64,000 nt of DNA from Nostoc sp. MG11 (lineage in GTDB: Bacteria > Cyanobacteriota > Cyanobacteriia > Cyanobacteriales > Nostocaceae). Positions 15,659 through 26,800 of this stretch are shown here, piece after piece. The notes under the pieces were generated by a model. It saw nothing but the letters and a program-made list of their open reading frames with translations, had not been told where the DNA came from and made no database searches. Each line of letters starts with the position of its first letter. The stretch's first letter is position 1. Where the stretch lies: positions 38,051 through 102,050 of the forward strand of contig NZ_JACXXN010000022.1 in the NCBI RefSeq assembly GCF_014904695.1. The letters run 5' to 3'. The position numbers and the translations under genes are program-made.

Positions 15659-17071
15659 ATGAAGAACTCAGAATCTTTCGAGGAAACAAAGCAGATAAGA
15701 GCGAATAAGGATGATAGCGATGATCAGCGCTCTAACGTGGCAGTTATATCGGAAGATACTGACACAGTGGATGAAGTTAATACTGATGCTTCGCAAAAAT
15801 CTGAACAAAAACACTCATCAAGAAAGCGGAAGTGGCTGCTGATTTTAGGAGCGATCGCGCTAGTAGTTGGCGGAGGTATTGGTTGGCGTTGGTGGGAAAC
15901 CAGTAATGCTCAAACGCAAACACCACCAGGTCAAGGCCAAACCCAAGCTGTAGCTGTGAAAATATCTCCAGTGGAAACAGGAACAATTAGAGAAAGTTCG
16001 GAGTTTGTCGCCAACTTAGAGTCACGCCGAGCAGTTACTCTTGTGCCTCAAATTCAGGGACGAGTATCCCAAATTTTTGTCAGACCAGGAGATGAGGTGA
16101 AAACTGGGACGCCGATTCTCCAAATCAATCCTGATGAACAACAAGCAGCAGTTAGTAGTGCTAGTGCCAGTATTGCCGCTGCACAAGCTGAAGTCAAAAA
16201 TGCTAGAGCAACACTCAGTTCTTTAGAAGCCGAGCGGCTTTCCAACCAATCTCAGTCAAGATTAAGCCAGCAGCAATACGAAAGATACTCTCGTCTAGCT
16301 ACAGAAGGAGCAGTATCACGAGATACTAGAGATCAATATTTCAATCAACTCCAAGCAGCTAACTCCAGCCTTGGTGCGATCAATCAGCGGATTGAAGCTC
16401 AGAGAGCTGTTGTAGCTCAGGCTGAAAAAGCTGTGCAGCAAGCACAAGCGAATACTAAGCAAGCACAAGTTCAACTTCAGTACTTCCAATTGAAAGCACC
16501 TTTTGCGGGTACTGTTGGTAATATTCCAGTTAAGCTAGGAGACTTTGTTAATACTTCTACTCAACTAACAACCGTTACTCAAAATCAACCCTTAGAGGTC
16601 AATATTTCTCTGCCCTTACAGCAGGCTACGAGAGTGCGCGAAGGTACTCCAGTAGAGCTAATTAACTCACAAGATCAGGTAGTTGGTACTAGTAAAGTAT
16701 TCTTCATCTCTCCTCAAACTGCAAATGACACCCAATCTGTACTAATTAAAGCCCTATTTGATAATTCTAAAGGTCAACTGCGGGCTAATTCATATCTGCA
16801 AGCAAGAGTCATTTGGCAAGAGCGTCCTGGGGTTCTCATCCCAACTGAGGCAGTCTCTCGCGTAGGAGGACAAACTTTTGTTTATGTGGCTGAACAAGCA
16901 GAAAACCAACAAGAACAAGCTCAACTTGTAGCTAGACAAAAGCCAGTTAAGTTAGGCAACATCCAAGGTAATAGTTATCAAGTGCTGGAAGGATTAAAGG
17001 CAGGAGAAAGAATCATCGTCACAGGTTTGCTTAACCTGAGAAATAATGCTCCTATTACCCCAGAATCGTAG
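15659..17071 (+). CDS. RND efflux periplasmic adaptor (membrane fusion protein)
   Basis: A 470-residue HlyD/AcrA-type adaptor. About 55 charged cytoplasmic residues come first, then one membrane helix (WLLILGAIALVVGGGIGW, about 59-76), a lipoyl/barrel-sandwich half (VTLVPQIQGRVSQIFVRPGDEVKTG), a long coiled-coil hairpin (about 165-275), the second lipoyl half (FQLKAPFAGTVGNIPVKLGDFVN) and beta-barrel plus membrane-proximal domains ending LKAGERIIVTGLLNL. It links an RND pump to an outer-membrane channel; no TolC gene is nearby. The 55-residue N-terminal extension is longer than in proteobacterial AcrA but ordinary in cyanobacteria. The RND gene follows 135 bp downstream. Confidence 0.9.
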   Translation: MKNSESFEETKQIRANKDDSDDQRSNVAVISEDTDTVDEVNTDASQKSEQKHSSRKRKWLLILGAIALVVGGGIGWRWWETSNAQTQTPPGQGQTQAVAVKISPVETGTIRESSEFVANLESRRAVTLVPQIQGRVSQIFVRPGDEVKTGTPILQINPDEQQAAVSSASASIAAAQAEVKNARATLSSLEAERLSNQSQSRLSQQQYERYSRLATEGAVSRDTRDQYFNQLQAANSSLGAINQRIEAQRAVVAQAEKAVQQAQANTKQAQVQLQYFQLKAPFAGTVGNIPVKLGDFVNTSTQLTTVTQNQPLEVNISLPLQQATRVREGTPVELINSQDQVVGTSKVFFISPQTANDTQSVLIKALFDNSKGQLRANSYLQARVIWQERPGVLIPTEAVSRVGGQTFVYVAEQAENQQEQAQLVARQKPVKLGNIQGNSYQVLEGLKAGERIIVTGLLNLRNNAPITPES

Positions 17072-17130
17072 GATAAACAGTATTAGACTTCCTGCAAAAA
17101 TCAATTTTTCGTGAAGAAAAAGCCAGAATT

Positions 17131-17175
17131 CAGCAGTCAGGGAACAGAATTTTCTGACTTCTGACTGCTGCCTTT
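17131..17175 (+). terminator. Terminator-like hairpin between adaptor and pump genes
   Basis: Perfect 10-bp arms CAGCAGTCAG (17131-17140) and CTGACTGCTG (17161-17170) enclose a small inner hairpin (CAGAATTTTCTG) and are followed by CCTTTTT. It lies inside the efflux operon, 32-41 bp before the pump start, so it may attenuate pump expression relative to the adaptor. Confidence 0.5.
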
Positions 17176-17206
17176 TTAATTCAATAGTCCTACTGCCAAT
17201 CTACTT

Positions 17207-20200
17207 ATGTTTGTTGACTTTTTTATTAAGCGACCTGTCTTTGCTAGCGTCTGCACTATACTTATCTTGCTAGTTGGAGCAATTAGTATTCCCACGCTAT
17301 CAATTGCTCAATATCCTGAAATTAGTCCTCCCCAAGTTAACGTTAGTGCCAACTACACTGGAGCTAATGCTGAGGTTGTCGAAAATACAGTTACGACTGT
17401 CTTAGAAAGAGAAATTAATGGTATCCCCGGTCAAAGGTATATCAGTTCGAGCAGTAGTAACTCTGGTAGTAGTTCAATATCAGTCACGTTTGACGCCAAC
17501 CGTAACCAAGATATTGCAGCTGTTGATGTCCAAAACCGCGTGTCTGCGGCCGAAGCTCAGTTACCAGAAGTGGTACAGCAGACGGGAGTTACCGTTACTA
17601 AAAGATCTAGCTCAATTCTCTTAGGTTTTGGTCTGTATACAGACAACAATGAGTATGACACCATCTTTTTAAGTAACTACGCTGACATCTATCTAGTAGA
17701 TGCCCTCAAACGTGTAGAAGGCGTTGGTGATGTCACTATCTTTGGTGAACGTAAGTATTCAATGCGTGTGTGGCTAGATCCAAACCAGCTTGCTAGTCGC
17801 AGTCTCACTGCTGAGGATGTAACCGCAGCACTCCAAGAACAGAATTTACAAGTAGGTGCGGGGCGACTCGGACAGCAGCCAGCACCGGACGGGCAAAGGT
17901 TTCAACTTGACGTGCAGGCCCAGAGCCAACTACAAGACGCTACAGAGTTTGAGAATATTATCATCAAAACAGGGGAAAATGGCACGCTGGTTAGGCTAAA
18001 AGATGTTGGTAGGGTGGAATTAGGAGCAGAAAACTACGATTCCTTCCTGCGATTTCGGGGCAAAGATGCTGTTGGATTGGGGATTTATCAACTTCCTGGT
18101 AGTAATGCTTTGGATGTTGCTAATGCAGCTAAAGCCGAAATGCAAAGGCTAGCTCTTAATTTTCCCCCAGGAATCAAATATGATATCGGGTTTGACACAA
18201 CTTTGTTTGTGCAAGCTTCACTTACAGAAGTGATCGTGACTCTAGCGATCGCGATCGCCCTAGTTGTACTAATCATCTTTGTCTTCTTGCAAGACTGGCG
18301 CACCACAATCATCCCGTCCCTGACAATTCCAGTTGCTTTGATTGGGACTTTTGCTTTTATCAAGGTTTTTGGGTTCACGATTAATAGCTTGACCTTGTTC
18401 GGTTTGACCCTAGCAAGTGGGATGGTCGTTGATGATGCGATCGTTGTGGTTGAGGATATCTCGCGCCTCATCCAAGAAAAAGGTATGGAGCCGCGTGAAG
18501 CTGCTTCCACAGCAATGCACGAGTTATTTGGCGCAGTCATTGCAACTTCCCTTGTGCTAATGGCAGTGTTTGTCCCGGTTGCTTTCTTTCCAGGAACGAC
18601 GGGAGCGCTTTATCAACAGTTTGCCTTGACTATAGCCTTTTCTATTGCGATTTCTACCTTTTTAGCGTTGACAATTACTCCATCACTCTCAGGTTTGTTG
18701 CTGCGTCAGGGGCAAAAACCTGGCGGTTGGTTGGGGTGGATTTTTGACCGCATTAATGGATTTCTTGACTGGTTGGGTCGAGGTTATGAGCGAGTCCTTA
18801 ATCAAATAGTTAAGATTAAATACATCATTCTGGCGGTGTTTGTCGCCAGCTTAGGATTGACGGCTTGGCTGTTCTTCAGCGTTCCAACAGCATTTTTACC
18901 TGAAGAAGACCAAGGCTACTTCGTTACCTTGGTGCAAGGGCCACCAGGAGTATCGCTGGAATATACCGATGAGGTGATGGCTAGGGTAGAACAAGAAATC
19001 TTAAAATTGCCCGAAGTCAGAAGTACTTTTGCAATTGGTGGTTTTGGTTTCTCTGGTAATACTGCTAACAATGGCGTGGTTTTTACTTCTCTCAACCCTT
19101 GGCAAGACCGAACTGGAGCAGAGCAGTCAGTACAGGCAATTATCAATAAGTTAAGAGGAGAGCTGTCAGCAATATCCGAAGCTAGAGTTCTCCCAAATAA
19201 TCCCCCAGCAATTCCGGGTTTAGGCTCCACTGGTGGTTTCCAATTTCAGCTACAAGACCAGGGAAACGTCGGTCTTGATACTTTAGTTCAAGTAGCAAAC
19301 CAGTTGATTGCAAAAGCCAATCAAACACCAGGATTGCAAAGTGTGTACACCACTTTTTCCGCAGATACGCCACAAGTGCTTGTAGAAGTGAATCGCAACC
19401 AAGCTAAGGCGTTACAAGTTCCCATAGCAGATGTCTTTAATACACTGCAAACTCTGTTGGGATCTCAATATGTGAATGACTTTACATTACAGCAGCGAAA
19501 TTACCGCGTATATGTGCAAGCAGATGCACAATACCGAGCTAACCCTGATGATATCAGTCAACTATATGTTCGGAACGAACAAGATAGGATGATTCCTCTG
19601 AGCAACTTAGTGAAGATTACTCCCACTACTGGAGCGCAAACAATAAATCGCTATAATCTGTTTCGTTCGATTGAAATCACTGGCTCAGCAGCTTCGGGTT
19701 CTAGTTCTGGAGAAGCAATTCAGGCGATGGAGGGGCTAGCTCAAGAGATTTTGCCACCGACTTTGGGCTATGAATGGTCTGGTATTTCTGCCGAAGAACA
19801 GGAGTCTGGCGGTCAAGCACCGATTATTTTCAGTCTTGGGCTTGTTTTCGTCTTCTTGGTTTTGGCTGCTCAATACGAGAACTACGTCGATCCTTTTATT
19901 ATTCTTCTAGCTGTACCCTTAGCCATCATGGGTGCGCTTGCGGCTCAATCGTTGCGTGGTTTGCCCAATGATGTTTACTGTCAAATTGGTCTGGTAATGT
20001 TGATTGGATTAGCGAGTAAAAACGCGATTTTGATTGTAGAATTTGCTAATCAGTTGCGCGATCGCGGTTATTCAATCACCAAGGCTGCTCTTGAAGCCTC
20101 AAAACAGCGTTTGCGCCCAATTCTCATGACTGCTATTTCTACGTTGTTAGGGATTTTTCCGCTGGCAATTGCCACGGGAGCAGGAGCAGGTAGCCGACAA

Positions 20201-20398
20201 TCACTTGGTACAGCAGTATTTGGCGGGATGTTTGTTGCTACTTTCTTAACTCTGTTTGTGGTGCCAGTTTTATATATCGTAATTCAAACACAGAGCGATC
20301 GCATCTTCAAGAAAAACCGCAAATCCAATCAATCTAATAACTCTAAGAAGCCAAAGACTACTTCTCAGGAAAAAACTCACGTTGAAAGTCGTCGTTGA
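17207..20398 (+). CDS. RND multidrug efflux pump inner-membrane transporter (HAE1/AcrB type)
   Basis: A 1063-residue HAE1-family pump of normal length. The start FVDFFIKRPVFASVCTILIL is the first membrane helix. The proton-relay aspartates are in GMVVDDAIVVVEDI (about 404-417), and the second repeat has LVLAAQYENYVDPF and the usual LMTAISTLLGIFPLAI. The C-terminal tail (about 1030-1063) is basic and serine/asparagine-rich. It is proton-driven drug or lipid export, paired with the adaptor just upstream and probably repressed by the divergent PadR. Its place between hglB and hetI is odd: in Anabaena PCC 7120 hglB is directly followed by hetN and hetI. Possible roles are drug resistance inserted by chance, or export of a glycolipid or related metabolite. 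Confidence 0.93.
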   Translation: MFVDFFIKRPVFASVCTILILLVGAISIPTLSIAQYPEISPPQVNVSANYTGANAEVVENTVTTVLEREINGIPGQRYISSSSSNSGSSSISVTFDANRNQDIAAVDVQNRVSAAEAQLPEVVQQTGVTVTKRSSSILLGFGLYTDNNEYDTIFLSNYADIYLVDALKRVEGVGDVTIFGERKYSMRVWLDPNQLASRSLTAEDVTAALQEQNLQVGAGRLGQQPAPDGQRFQLDVQAQSQLQDATEFENIIIKTGENGTLVRLKDVGRVELGAENYDSFLRFRGKDAVGLGIYQLPGSNALDVANAAKAEMQRLALNFPPGIKYDIGFDTTLFVQASLTEVIVTLAIAIALVVLIIFVFLQDWRTTIIPSLTIPVALIGTFAFIKVFGFTINSLTLFGLTLASGMVVDDAIVVVEDISRLIQEKGMEPREAASTAMHELFGAVIATSLVLMAVFVPVAFFPGTTGALYQQFALTIAFSIAISTFLALTITPSLSGLLLRQGQKPGGWLGWIFDRINGFLDWLGRGYERVLNQIVKIKYIILAVFVASLGLTAWLFFSVPTAFLPEEDQGYFVTLVQGPPGVSLEYTDEVMARVEQEILKLPEVRSTFAIGGFGFSGNTANNGVVFTSLNPWQDRTGAEQSVQAIINKLRGELSAISEARVLPNNPPAIPGLGSTGGFQFQLQDQGNVGLDTLVQVANQLIAKANQTPGLQSVYTTFSADTPQVLVEVNRNQAKALQVPIADVFNTLQTLLGSQYVNDFTLQQRNYRVYVQADAQYRANPDDISQLYVRNEQDRMIPLSNLVKITPTTGAQTINRYNLFRSIEITGSAASGSSSGEAIQAMEGLAQEILPPTLGYEWSGISAEEQESGGQAPIIFSLGLVFVFLVLAAQYENYVDPFIILLAVPLAIMGALAAQSLRGLPNDVYCQIGLVMLIGLASKNAILIVEFANQLRDRGYSITKAALEASKQRLRPILMTAISTLLGIFPLAIATGAGAGSRQSLGTAVFGGMFVATFLTLFVVPVLYIVIQTQSDRIFKKNRKSNQSNNSKKPKTTSQEKTHVESRR

Positions 20399-20406
20399 AT
20401 GAAAAA

Positions 20407-20434
20407 CTCCACGCCACTTGTGGCGTGGAGCTTT
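20407..20434. terminator. Terminator between convergent RND gene and hglB
   Basis: CTCCACGCCAC and GTGGCGTGGAG form an 11-bp perfect stem with almost no loop, followed by CTTTT on the plus strand and preceded by an A run (TTTTT on the minus strand). It is placed to end both the efflux operon and, less directly, the hgl operon. Confidence 0.75.
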
Positions 20435-20526
20435 TGGCGATGGGGCATGGGGAAAAGTTACCAATGCCCAAGTCAGGGGTCAGCTATTCCTTGCCCACGA
20501 GATAACGGAGTCTCTTGCCGACTTAC

Positions 20527-22029
20527 TTATGCGACATTTAAGAAGCCGCTTTGAATCAAATAGGCGGTATAAGTCATCAACAATTTAGAGTCAATAGTCG
20601 GACAAACAATAGAGCTACCAGCTAATGCATGAAGAGTATCTTGGCAGCTAATGTGAGGTCTTCTGGCTTGCAAGTACAAATCAGGAATGGTCAGTTGTTC
20701 ATCAGACCAACGTTCTAGTAAAAAGGGCCGCAAAGTATATAAAGGATTGTCTACAGAAGACACATTATTAATTAACTCTGCTTGCCATTGGTCATAAGGA
20801 ATCATCTCAACTGGATAACCAAAAGAGCGTATCCACTCAACTAAGTTCTTCAAAGAAATGGGTTGAGGATGTTGCAAATGAAAAGCCTTGCCTATCGATG
20901 TTTTCTGTCTTGATAGATAAACAACAGCTTTGCTAACATAGTCCACAGGAGACATATCCAACATATAGTCTACATCGGGAAAACTTCCCATCTGTAGACA
21001 GCCTTTGGTCATCAGATTGATAAAGTCATGGGTGTTGCAAATACCTGTTTTGCTATCTCCTGAAATCAATGGCGGTCTATAAATAGTAACAGGAAGTCCT
21101 CGTTCCCCAGCAATCTTGACTAACTTTTCAGCCACCCATTTAGTCTGAGAGTAACCAAGATAAATTCCTTCCCAATGACTGAATTCATCGTCTTCTTTAA
21201 CTATCTTGCCTGCATAAGCAGGTGATTCAAAAACAGCAACACTAGAAACGTAATGTACAGGCTTGACTTTAATTTGACATGCCAATCGTAAAACTTCTTG
21301 AGTTCCTAGAACGTTAGCTGTTTTCAGTGCTGAATATGGATAAACATAATTTAGCAAAGCCGCACTATGATAAATAGTATCAACGTTTGCAGCTAAGATT
21401 TGAAACTGTTCAGAGCCAATTCCTAAAAGTGGCTGAGATAAATCGCCGACAACAGGAATAATTCTGGAATTAAACTTTTCCTGCCAAACTGCATACTGTT
21501 GCAGATTTTTTTGGAGTTTGCTCTTGCCTTCTTCTGCATCAGCAGCACGCACTAAGCAATATATATCTGCATGAGTTTCTTGTAATAGTTCCTGGATTAA
21601 AAAAGCTCCTAAAAAACCTGTTCCTCCAGTGAGAAAGATTTTCTTAGGTTCACTGAAAGGCACTTTAGGTAAAGCACCAGGATGAATGGTAGAGTCAAGA
21701 ACAGCTTCGGCTTTTAAATTTAGAACAGGGGCAGCAGTGTTGACATTTCCTGTGTCTTGAACCTCTGACTTTTCTTGCAATTCTTCAGCTAAACGCTGTG
21801 AAAGAGCTTCAATGTTTGGGTAATGCCACAACAGAAGTGGAGACGGTTGAAATCCTAGTAATTTCTCTAGTTTACCAACTAGAATCATCGCCTGGGCTGA
21901 ATCCAAACCATAGCTTTCTAAATGCTCTTTGACATCTATCTCATCAGTTTCTAACTCTAGTAAAGTAGCTAAGTTAGACGCTAAAAAAACTTGAATATCT
22001 CCTGCGGTACAAGTCTGTTTTATACTCAT
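20527..22029 (-). CDS. hglB: HglB: acyl carrier domain plus thioester reductase
   Basis: 500 residues. The N-terminal ACP (about 8-85) has phosphopantetheine Ser44 in YGLDSAQ. The C-terminal thioester-reductase domain of the extended SDR type (about 128-480) has [15 protein letters not shown] for NADPH, catalytic Tyr/Lys in YLGYSQTKW (about 291-299) and YRPPLISGD. It would accept the finished hydroxy fatty chain and release it reductively as aldehyde or alcohol, the aglycone of heterocyst glycolipid. It is the last gene of the hgl operon, 3 bp after the PfaD-like gene, so translational coupling is likely. The same gene was called hetM in older work. Confidence 0.92.
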   Translation of the reverse strand: MSIKQTCTAGDIQVFLASNLATLLELETDEIDVKEHLESYGLDSAQAMILVGKLEKLLGFQPSPLLLWHYPNIEALSQRLAEELQEKSEVQDTGNVNTAAPVLNLKAEAVLDSTIHPGALPKVPFSEPKKIFLTGGTGFLGAFLIQELLQETHADIYCLVRAADAEEGKSKLQKNLQQYAVWQEKFNSRIIPVVGDLSQPLLGIGSEQFQILAANVDTIYHSAALLNYVYPYSALKTANVLGTQEVLRLACQIKVKPVHYVSSVAVFESPAYAGKIVKEDDEFSHWEGIYLGYSQTKWVAEKLVKIAGERGLPVTIYRPPLISGDSKTGICNTHDFINLMTKGCLQMGSFPDVDYMLDMSPVDYVSKAVVYLSRQKTSIGKAFHLQHPQPISLKNLVEWIRSFGYPVEMIPYDQWQAELINNVSSVDNPLYTLRPFLLERWSDEQLTIPDLYLQARRPHISCQDTLHALAGSSIVCPTIDSKLLMTYTAYLIQSGFLNVA

Positions 22030-22032
22030 TTT

Positions 22033-23703
22033 TTAGCTCTCCAATATTGTAGGACTAGGGTGATACTGACTGTAATAATTAGGTATTTGCAGTCCTTGAA
22101 TTTTTAAACTTTGGATGCGGTATAAAAAGACTGCACCAGTCATAATTTGGTCAGCAACATCAACTACATGGCGATTTTTGGGTTCAGATAGATAAGAACC
22201 ACGCACCCAGTCATTGAAACTACCCATTGCCGGGCCACACCAAATTTGATAATCGACTTCTCGACCTTTTTCACCAGAACTAGACCAACGAGAAGATAAT
22301 CCTAAATACCAGCGGAAAATTAAAGCCATTTTGAGCTTAGAATTATTCACCGCTTTACCTAGCTTCTCAGGATTTTTTTGAGACAAATAAGTCGCAGTTC
22401 CTTCCCATACCTCAGCAATACTTTTGCGAAAAACTTGCTTTTCTAATTTCTCTCTTTCTGGTAAAGGAATGTCTTCAATCGAGTCATAACTTCGATATAA
22501 TTCAAATAATTTCTGCGCTCGCATGGGGAACATCGTACCCCGTTTGAGGACTTGCAGTTTCACTCCCATTTCAAACATATCTGCGGCTGGAGCCATCATC
22601 ACATCAGCCATTTCTGCTTGAGCTAGTAGTTTCTTAGTATGTTCACAAGCTCCAGATTCAACACATGACTGATTAATTGAGCCAGTCATAATATAAGCAG
22701 CACCCATCATAAAAGCTGCTAAGGCTGATTGTGGTGTAGCAATCCCTCCTGCTACGCCAACTCTCACGGGTGTTTCGTAATGATATTGTTCCTGAATTTC
22801 ATCACGCAAAGAAATGATAGAAGGTAACAAACAAACCAAGGGACGATTGTCTGTATGACCGCCAGAATCAGCTTCGACAGTAATATCATCAGCCATCGGA
22901 ACTTTGGCTGCAAGAGTTGCTTGTAACTCAGTAATTAGTCTTTGCTCAACAAGTTCCTTAAGAATTCTAGCTGGTGCTGGTTGGAGAAATTTAGTCGCTA
23001 CTTCTCGGCGAGAAATTTTAGCAATGACTTTATTTTTGATTTCAATTTGATTGGCGTCATTTAAGCCAAGTCCAGCAGCACGGTAGTAGACGATGTTAGG
23101 AGTTAAGTCGAGAAATGCTGAAGCTTCTACAGTTCTGACTTGATATTTGAGGTATAAACCTACCGCACGCCGTTCAATTGCAGGTTCGTTGGGACTATGA
23201 ATTAAATTAAAAGCATAAGGGCCTTGAGGTAAAGCTTGTTGAATGCGATTAATAGCTGCTTCTAAACGGTCTGGAGTTAAGCCACCTGCGCCAAAGGAAC
23301 TGAGAACTTGCTCTTTACCAAGTGCAATAACCATTTCTTCAGAAGCAATACCGCCAGCCATTGCGCCAGTGACGTAGGCATATTTGACGCCATGAAATGA
23401 GAGAAAATTAGGATCACCTAGCTGTTGAATACGAATTGGTGGGACAAATGTCAGCAGTTCTACTTGTAATGTTGTGCCGTTATCAACTGGAGATAAATAT
23501 CCTTCGTTGGTAACACCAATTTTTCCGGCAACTTTCACGATGTAGCAAGGTTTATCTAATACCATCAATTTCTCTTTGATGGCTGATTGCTCAAAAGATA
23601 TAGATTCTAAAGAACCTTTCCAAACTTGGTTTTGGTTATGAGAACAAGCAGAAAATCCAAGACCATTATTGTGTTTACTGAGTACCGCATCTACGGTTGT
23701 CAC
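22033..23703 (-). CDS. PfaD-like enoyl reductase of the heterocyst glycolipid synthase
   Basis: A 556-residue FMN TIM-barrel protein of the PfaD/2-nitropropane dioxygenase-like family. Typical stretches are VKYAYVTGAMAGGIASEEMV, FGAGGLTPDRLE, YAFNLIHSPNEPAIERR, VEADSGGHTDNRP (the active-site SGGH), GGIATPQSALAAFMMGAAYI and VESGACEHTKKLLAQAEMADV. In PUFA synthases PfaD is the trans-acting enoyl reductase, and in this locus it would saturate the chain. The gene is sometimes called hglA, but I am not certain of that letter. It lies between hglC (171-bp gap with low-complexity sequence) and hglB (3-bp gap). The N-terminal 60 residues are the usual PfaD extension. Confidence 0.9.
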   Translation of the reverse strand: MTTVDAVLSKHNNGLGFSACSHNQNQVWKGSLESISFEQSAIKEKLMVLDKPCYIVKVAGKIGVTNEGYLSPVDNGTTLQVELLTFVPPIRIQQLGDPNFLSFHGVKYAYVTGAMAGGIASEEMVIALGKEQVLSSFGAGGLTPDRLEAAINRIQQALPQGPYAFNLIHSPNEPAIERRAVGLYLKYQVRTVEASAFLDLTPNIVYYRAAGLGLNDANQIEIKNKVIAKISRREVATKFLQPAPARILKELVEQRLITELQATLAAKVPMADDITVEADSGGHTDNRPLVCLLPSIISLRDEIQEQYHYETPVRVGVAGGIATPQSALAAFMMGAAYIMTGSINQSCVESGACEHTKKLLAQAEMADVMMAPAADMFEMGVKLQVLKRGTMFPMRAQKLFELYRSYDSIEDIPLPEREKLEKQVFRKSIAEVWEGTATYLSQKNPEKLGKAVNNSKLKMALIFRWYLGLSSRWSSSGEKGREVDYQIWCGPAMGSFNDWVRGSYLSEPKNRHVVDVADQIMTGAVFLYRIQSLKIQGLQIPNYYSQYHPSPTILES

Positions 23704-23874
23704 GGCAGTTATCCCTCAAATTATAAGCATGGTTGGGTATTGGGTATTAGGAATTGGAGATTGGGCATGGGACATTGCTATTCTTTTCCTGCTCCTCTGC
23801 TTTTTTTCCAGTCCCCAATACCTAATAAAAGCTGGAGGATATAGACTCCCTAAATGAGTCTACACACTTCATTA

Positions 23875-26800
23875 TCAGGACTCTTCGTTAAGCAAATTTT
23901 CAGCGCAAGCTAATTGCAATTGAATGATTTCGCTCATTTGCTGACTAAAGTCTTGTCTTGCCTGTAAAAAAACGGTATGTGCTTTAGTTAACTTTGAATT
24001 ATTAGAGTTGAGCTTTTGATACTGGGACTTATTTAAATCGAACATACTGATGGTTTTACCAAATTTTCGGGTTATAGCAGGTGGAGAAGAAATAGGTTGA
24101 GAAATTTGCTGCTCAATTGCGCTTAACTCAGAAGATTGTAATTGTTCTTTAAGTTCAAAACCGTTATCAATGATATTTTTCGTTTTGACTTCTTCTGGTT
24201 GAGTATTGGGTGGTAAAATGTGATGGGAATTACTTTTCTCTTGAGCAATCGCCCCCACAGCATTCACAGAATTTATTTCCAAATCTTGGAAATTAGGTAT
24301 ATCTAGCTGCTGTTTTTGGGTACGATGGGCTACGCCCCGCTGGAGGCGATCGCGTCTAATTTGTTCACCTATATCTTGAAAAAGTTTTCGGTTTTCTTCA
24401 CTCAATATTGCGTGAGTAATTGGGTTCCCACCTAGGGTAATTGTTCTCAAGGTTGTTTTATGTTGACTAGTTTCTGGTGTGAGACTGTACAGTGGTGATA
24501 AATCCACATTCACCTGATGGCTGAGTAGTTTTGCTAAAGCTTTGACCATCGAAGTATGATCATCCATACCTCTACGATTTAGGGATATTGTGATGTGTTC
24601 TTGATTGCCGAGGATTTTATCAATCCATCGAGAACAAACACTACCAGCACCCGCTTCGAGAAATATTCGGACACCATCATCGTAGACACGGTTAACTAAT
24701 CGCGGGAAATCTAGTTCTTGGCATAATCCTGTAGCAATGTTGTGAGCAATAACCTCACTATCCAGTGCGATAGGTTGATAATCAGCCGCCGAATAGAATA
24801 CAATACCCGGAAGATTTTGTGATGGTAAAGTGTTTACCTTCTTAATTTCCTCGTATTGCGATCGCATTGCCTCACAATGAATCACATGGTCGAAAGGAGC
24901 CGGAAAAGAATTGCAACCCAGAGTTTCAATCACTCGCTTACAAGCTGCTGTTTCCCCAGCAATTAATACTTCTTCTGGTGTATTAATCTGAGTTAAATAA
25001 ACATGCTTCTCATGTTTAATACATTCCCTGATTTGTGATGGAGTAGCCATGAGAACATAAGTACTCCAAAAATCATTGTTTTGTGAATTTGGCGTCAATC
25101 CCCAATATTCACGTACAGCATTTTTCGGGCCAGATAACTTATCTCCAAACAACGGAGACGAATTTAAAGTGTTACTTCCACCCTCAAAATCACTCCAAAC
25201 TCCTTGGGCAACCATCATACTAGTTTCACCCAAGCTGTAGCCAAAAACGCATTGTGGCTTAACTTGAAAATCATCTCGAAAAATTGCAGTCATGTATCTG
25301 GCGAAAGCTATTTCACTTTCAAACATTGCTAGAGAATCATCTAACAATTGCTTTTCGAGAGTTTCTAATTGTCTAGTTGACAATTTATTCAAACTTCTGG
25401 GGTAAACCAGTTTCTCAACATCAGCAGCACGGTTGTAGAGATTATTGCTTTTCAAGTCCTCAAAGACTTTGGGAAATAAGCGGAAGACGGTGCGACCAAT
25501 GCCGATATAAGAATTGACCGCCGCTGGATAAACGTAAGCTAAAGCTCCAGTTTTACCCAATGGTTTGGCTGTAAAATAACTACCTAGAGGTGTTTGCCAA
25601 TCTGTCCCACTTTCAAAAGCATTATTTACACCTTTGCGAGCCGATTCAATTTCTTTGAGTAATTCTTTTTTGTTGCGTCCTGTGATTGCTAGCGCATATT
25701 TTGCTTCTCGATGTTGTCCAAAAGTCGCAAATGTTTGACTAGCGATCGCTGCTAAAGAAGAACTATCCTCGATAGTGTGTTGAAGACTGTTCAGCAGTTC
25801 AGGTAAATCTGATTTATCTTGTGCTGCTATGGGGAAGAGATGGAAAGGCATTTGCTGCAAATACTTGCTGCTGCGCTCCTCTTGAACGGGTTCTTCTGAC
25901 AAGATTAAATGGGCGTAAGTCCCATCTATACCCATACCGTTAATTGCTGCTACTCTGCGTGTGCCATCTTTATCCAGAAACCAGGGTCTTGATTCCGTGG
26001 CGACATAAAAAGGGCTACCCTCCCAAATTTGGGGTGTTTTGACGCCTGACCAATTGGGAGTCGCAGGAATGTATCTGTAATGCAGACACAAAGCGGTTTT
26101 GATGAGGCTAGCAATTCCCGAAGCCACATAAGTATGGCCGATATTGGCTTTGACGCTACCTAACGCACAGTGTAGACCATCTCCCACAGGCGGATAAGCT
26201 TGCAGTAAACCTGTAATTTCGGCTGCATCTTCTTGAGGAATACCACTACCACAGACTTCCACATAGTTCACCTCTGTGGGGTCAATACCCGCCATCTGGA
26301 AAGCTTGGTTACAGACTTGGTTAACCGTTCCCGCATCTATAGAAGTTGAATCGGCTTGTCCAAAGCTAATGGCATCAATGACTGCATAGATGCGTTCATT
26401 ATTTTCTTGAGCAGTTTCGTGACGCTTTAGCACCACTGCACCCGCACCTTCGCCAACCATCCAGCCATCGGCTTTCTGGTCGTAACTCAAGGTATTTACA
26501 CCAGTGTTAATTTGTGAGTATTGGTTTCGCAGCAAGACATTTTCCACACCGCCTGCTAAATCAACAGCACCAACAACCACAGCATCAACTTCCCCAGTAG
26601 TTAGTAGCATTTGCGCCACTTCCAACGCCTTGAGGACAGAAGTTTCCACCGCCGCAACTGTGAACGCCGGCCCGGTGAAATTCCACAGTGCAGAAATCCG
26701 ACTCGCCATAATGTTGGCGATGTAACTGAGATATTCACCAAGTTCTACTGGATTGTGAACACTGTCTTTGACAATGCTTTCTAGTTGAGCAATTTTTTCC

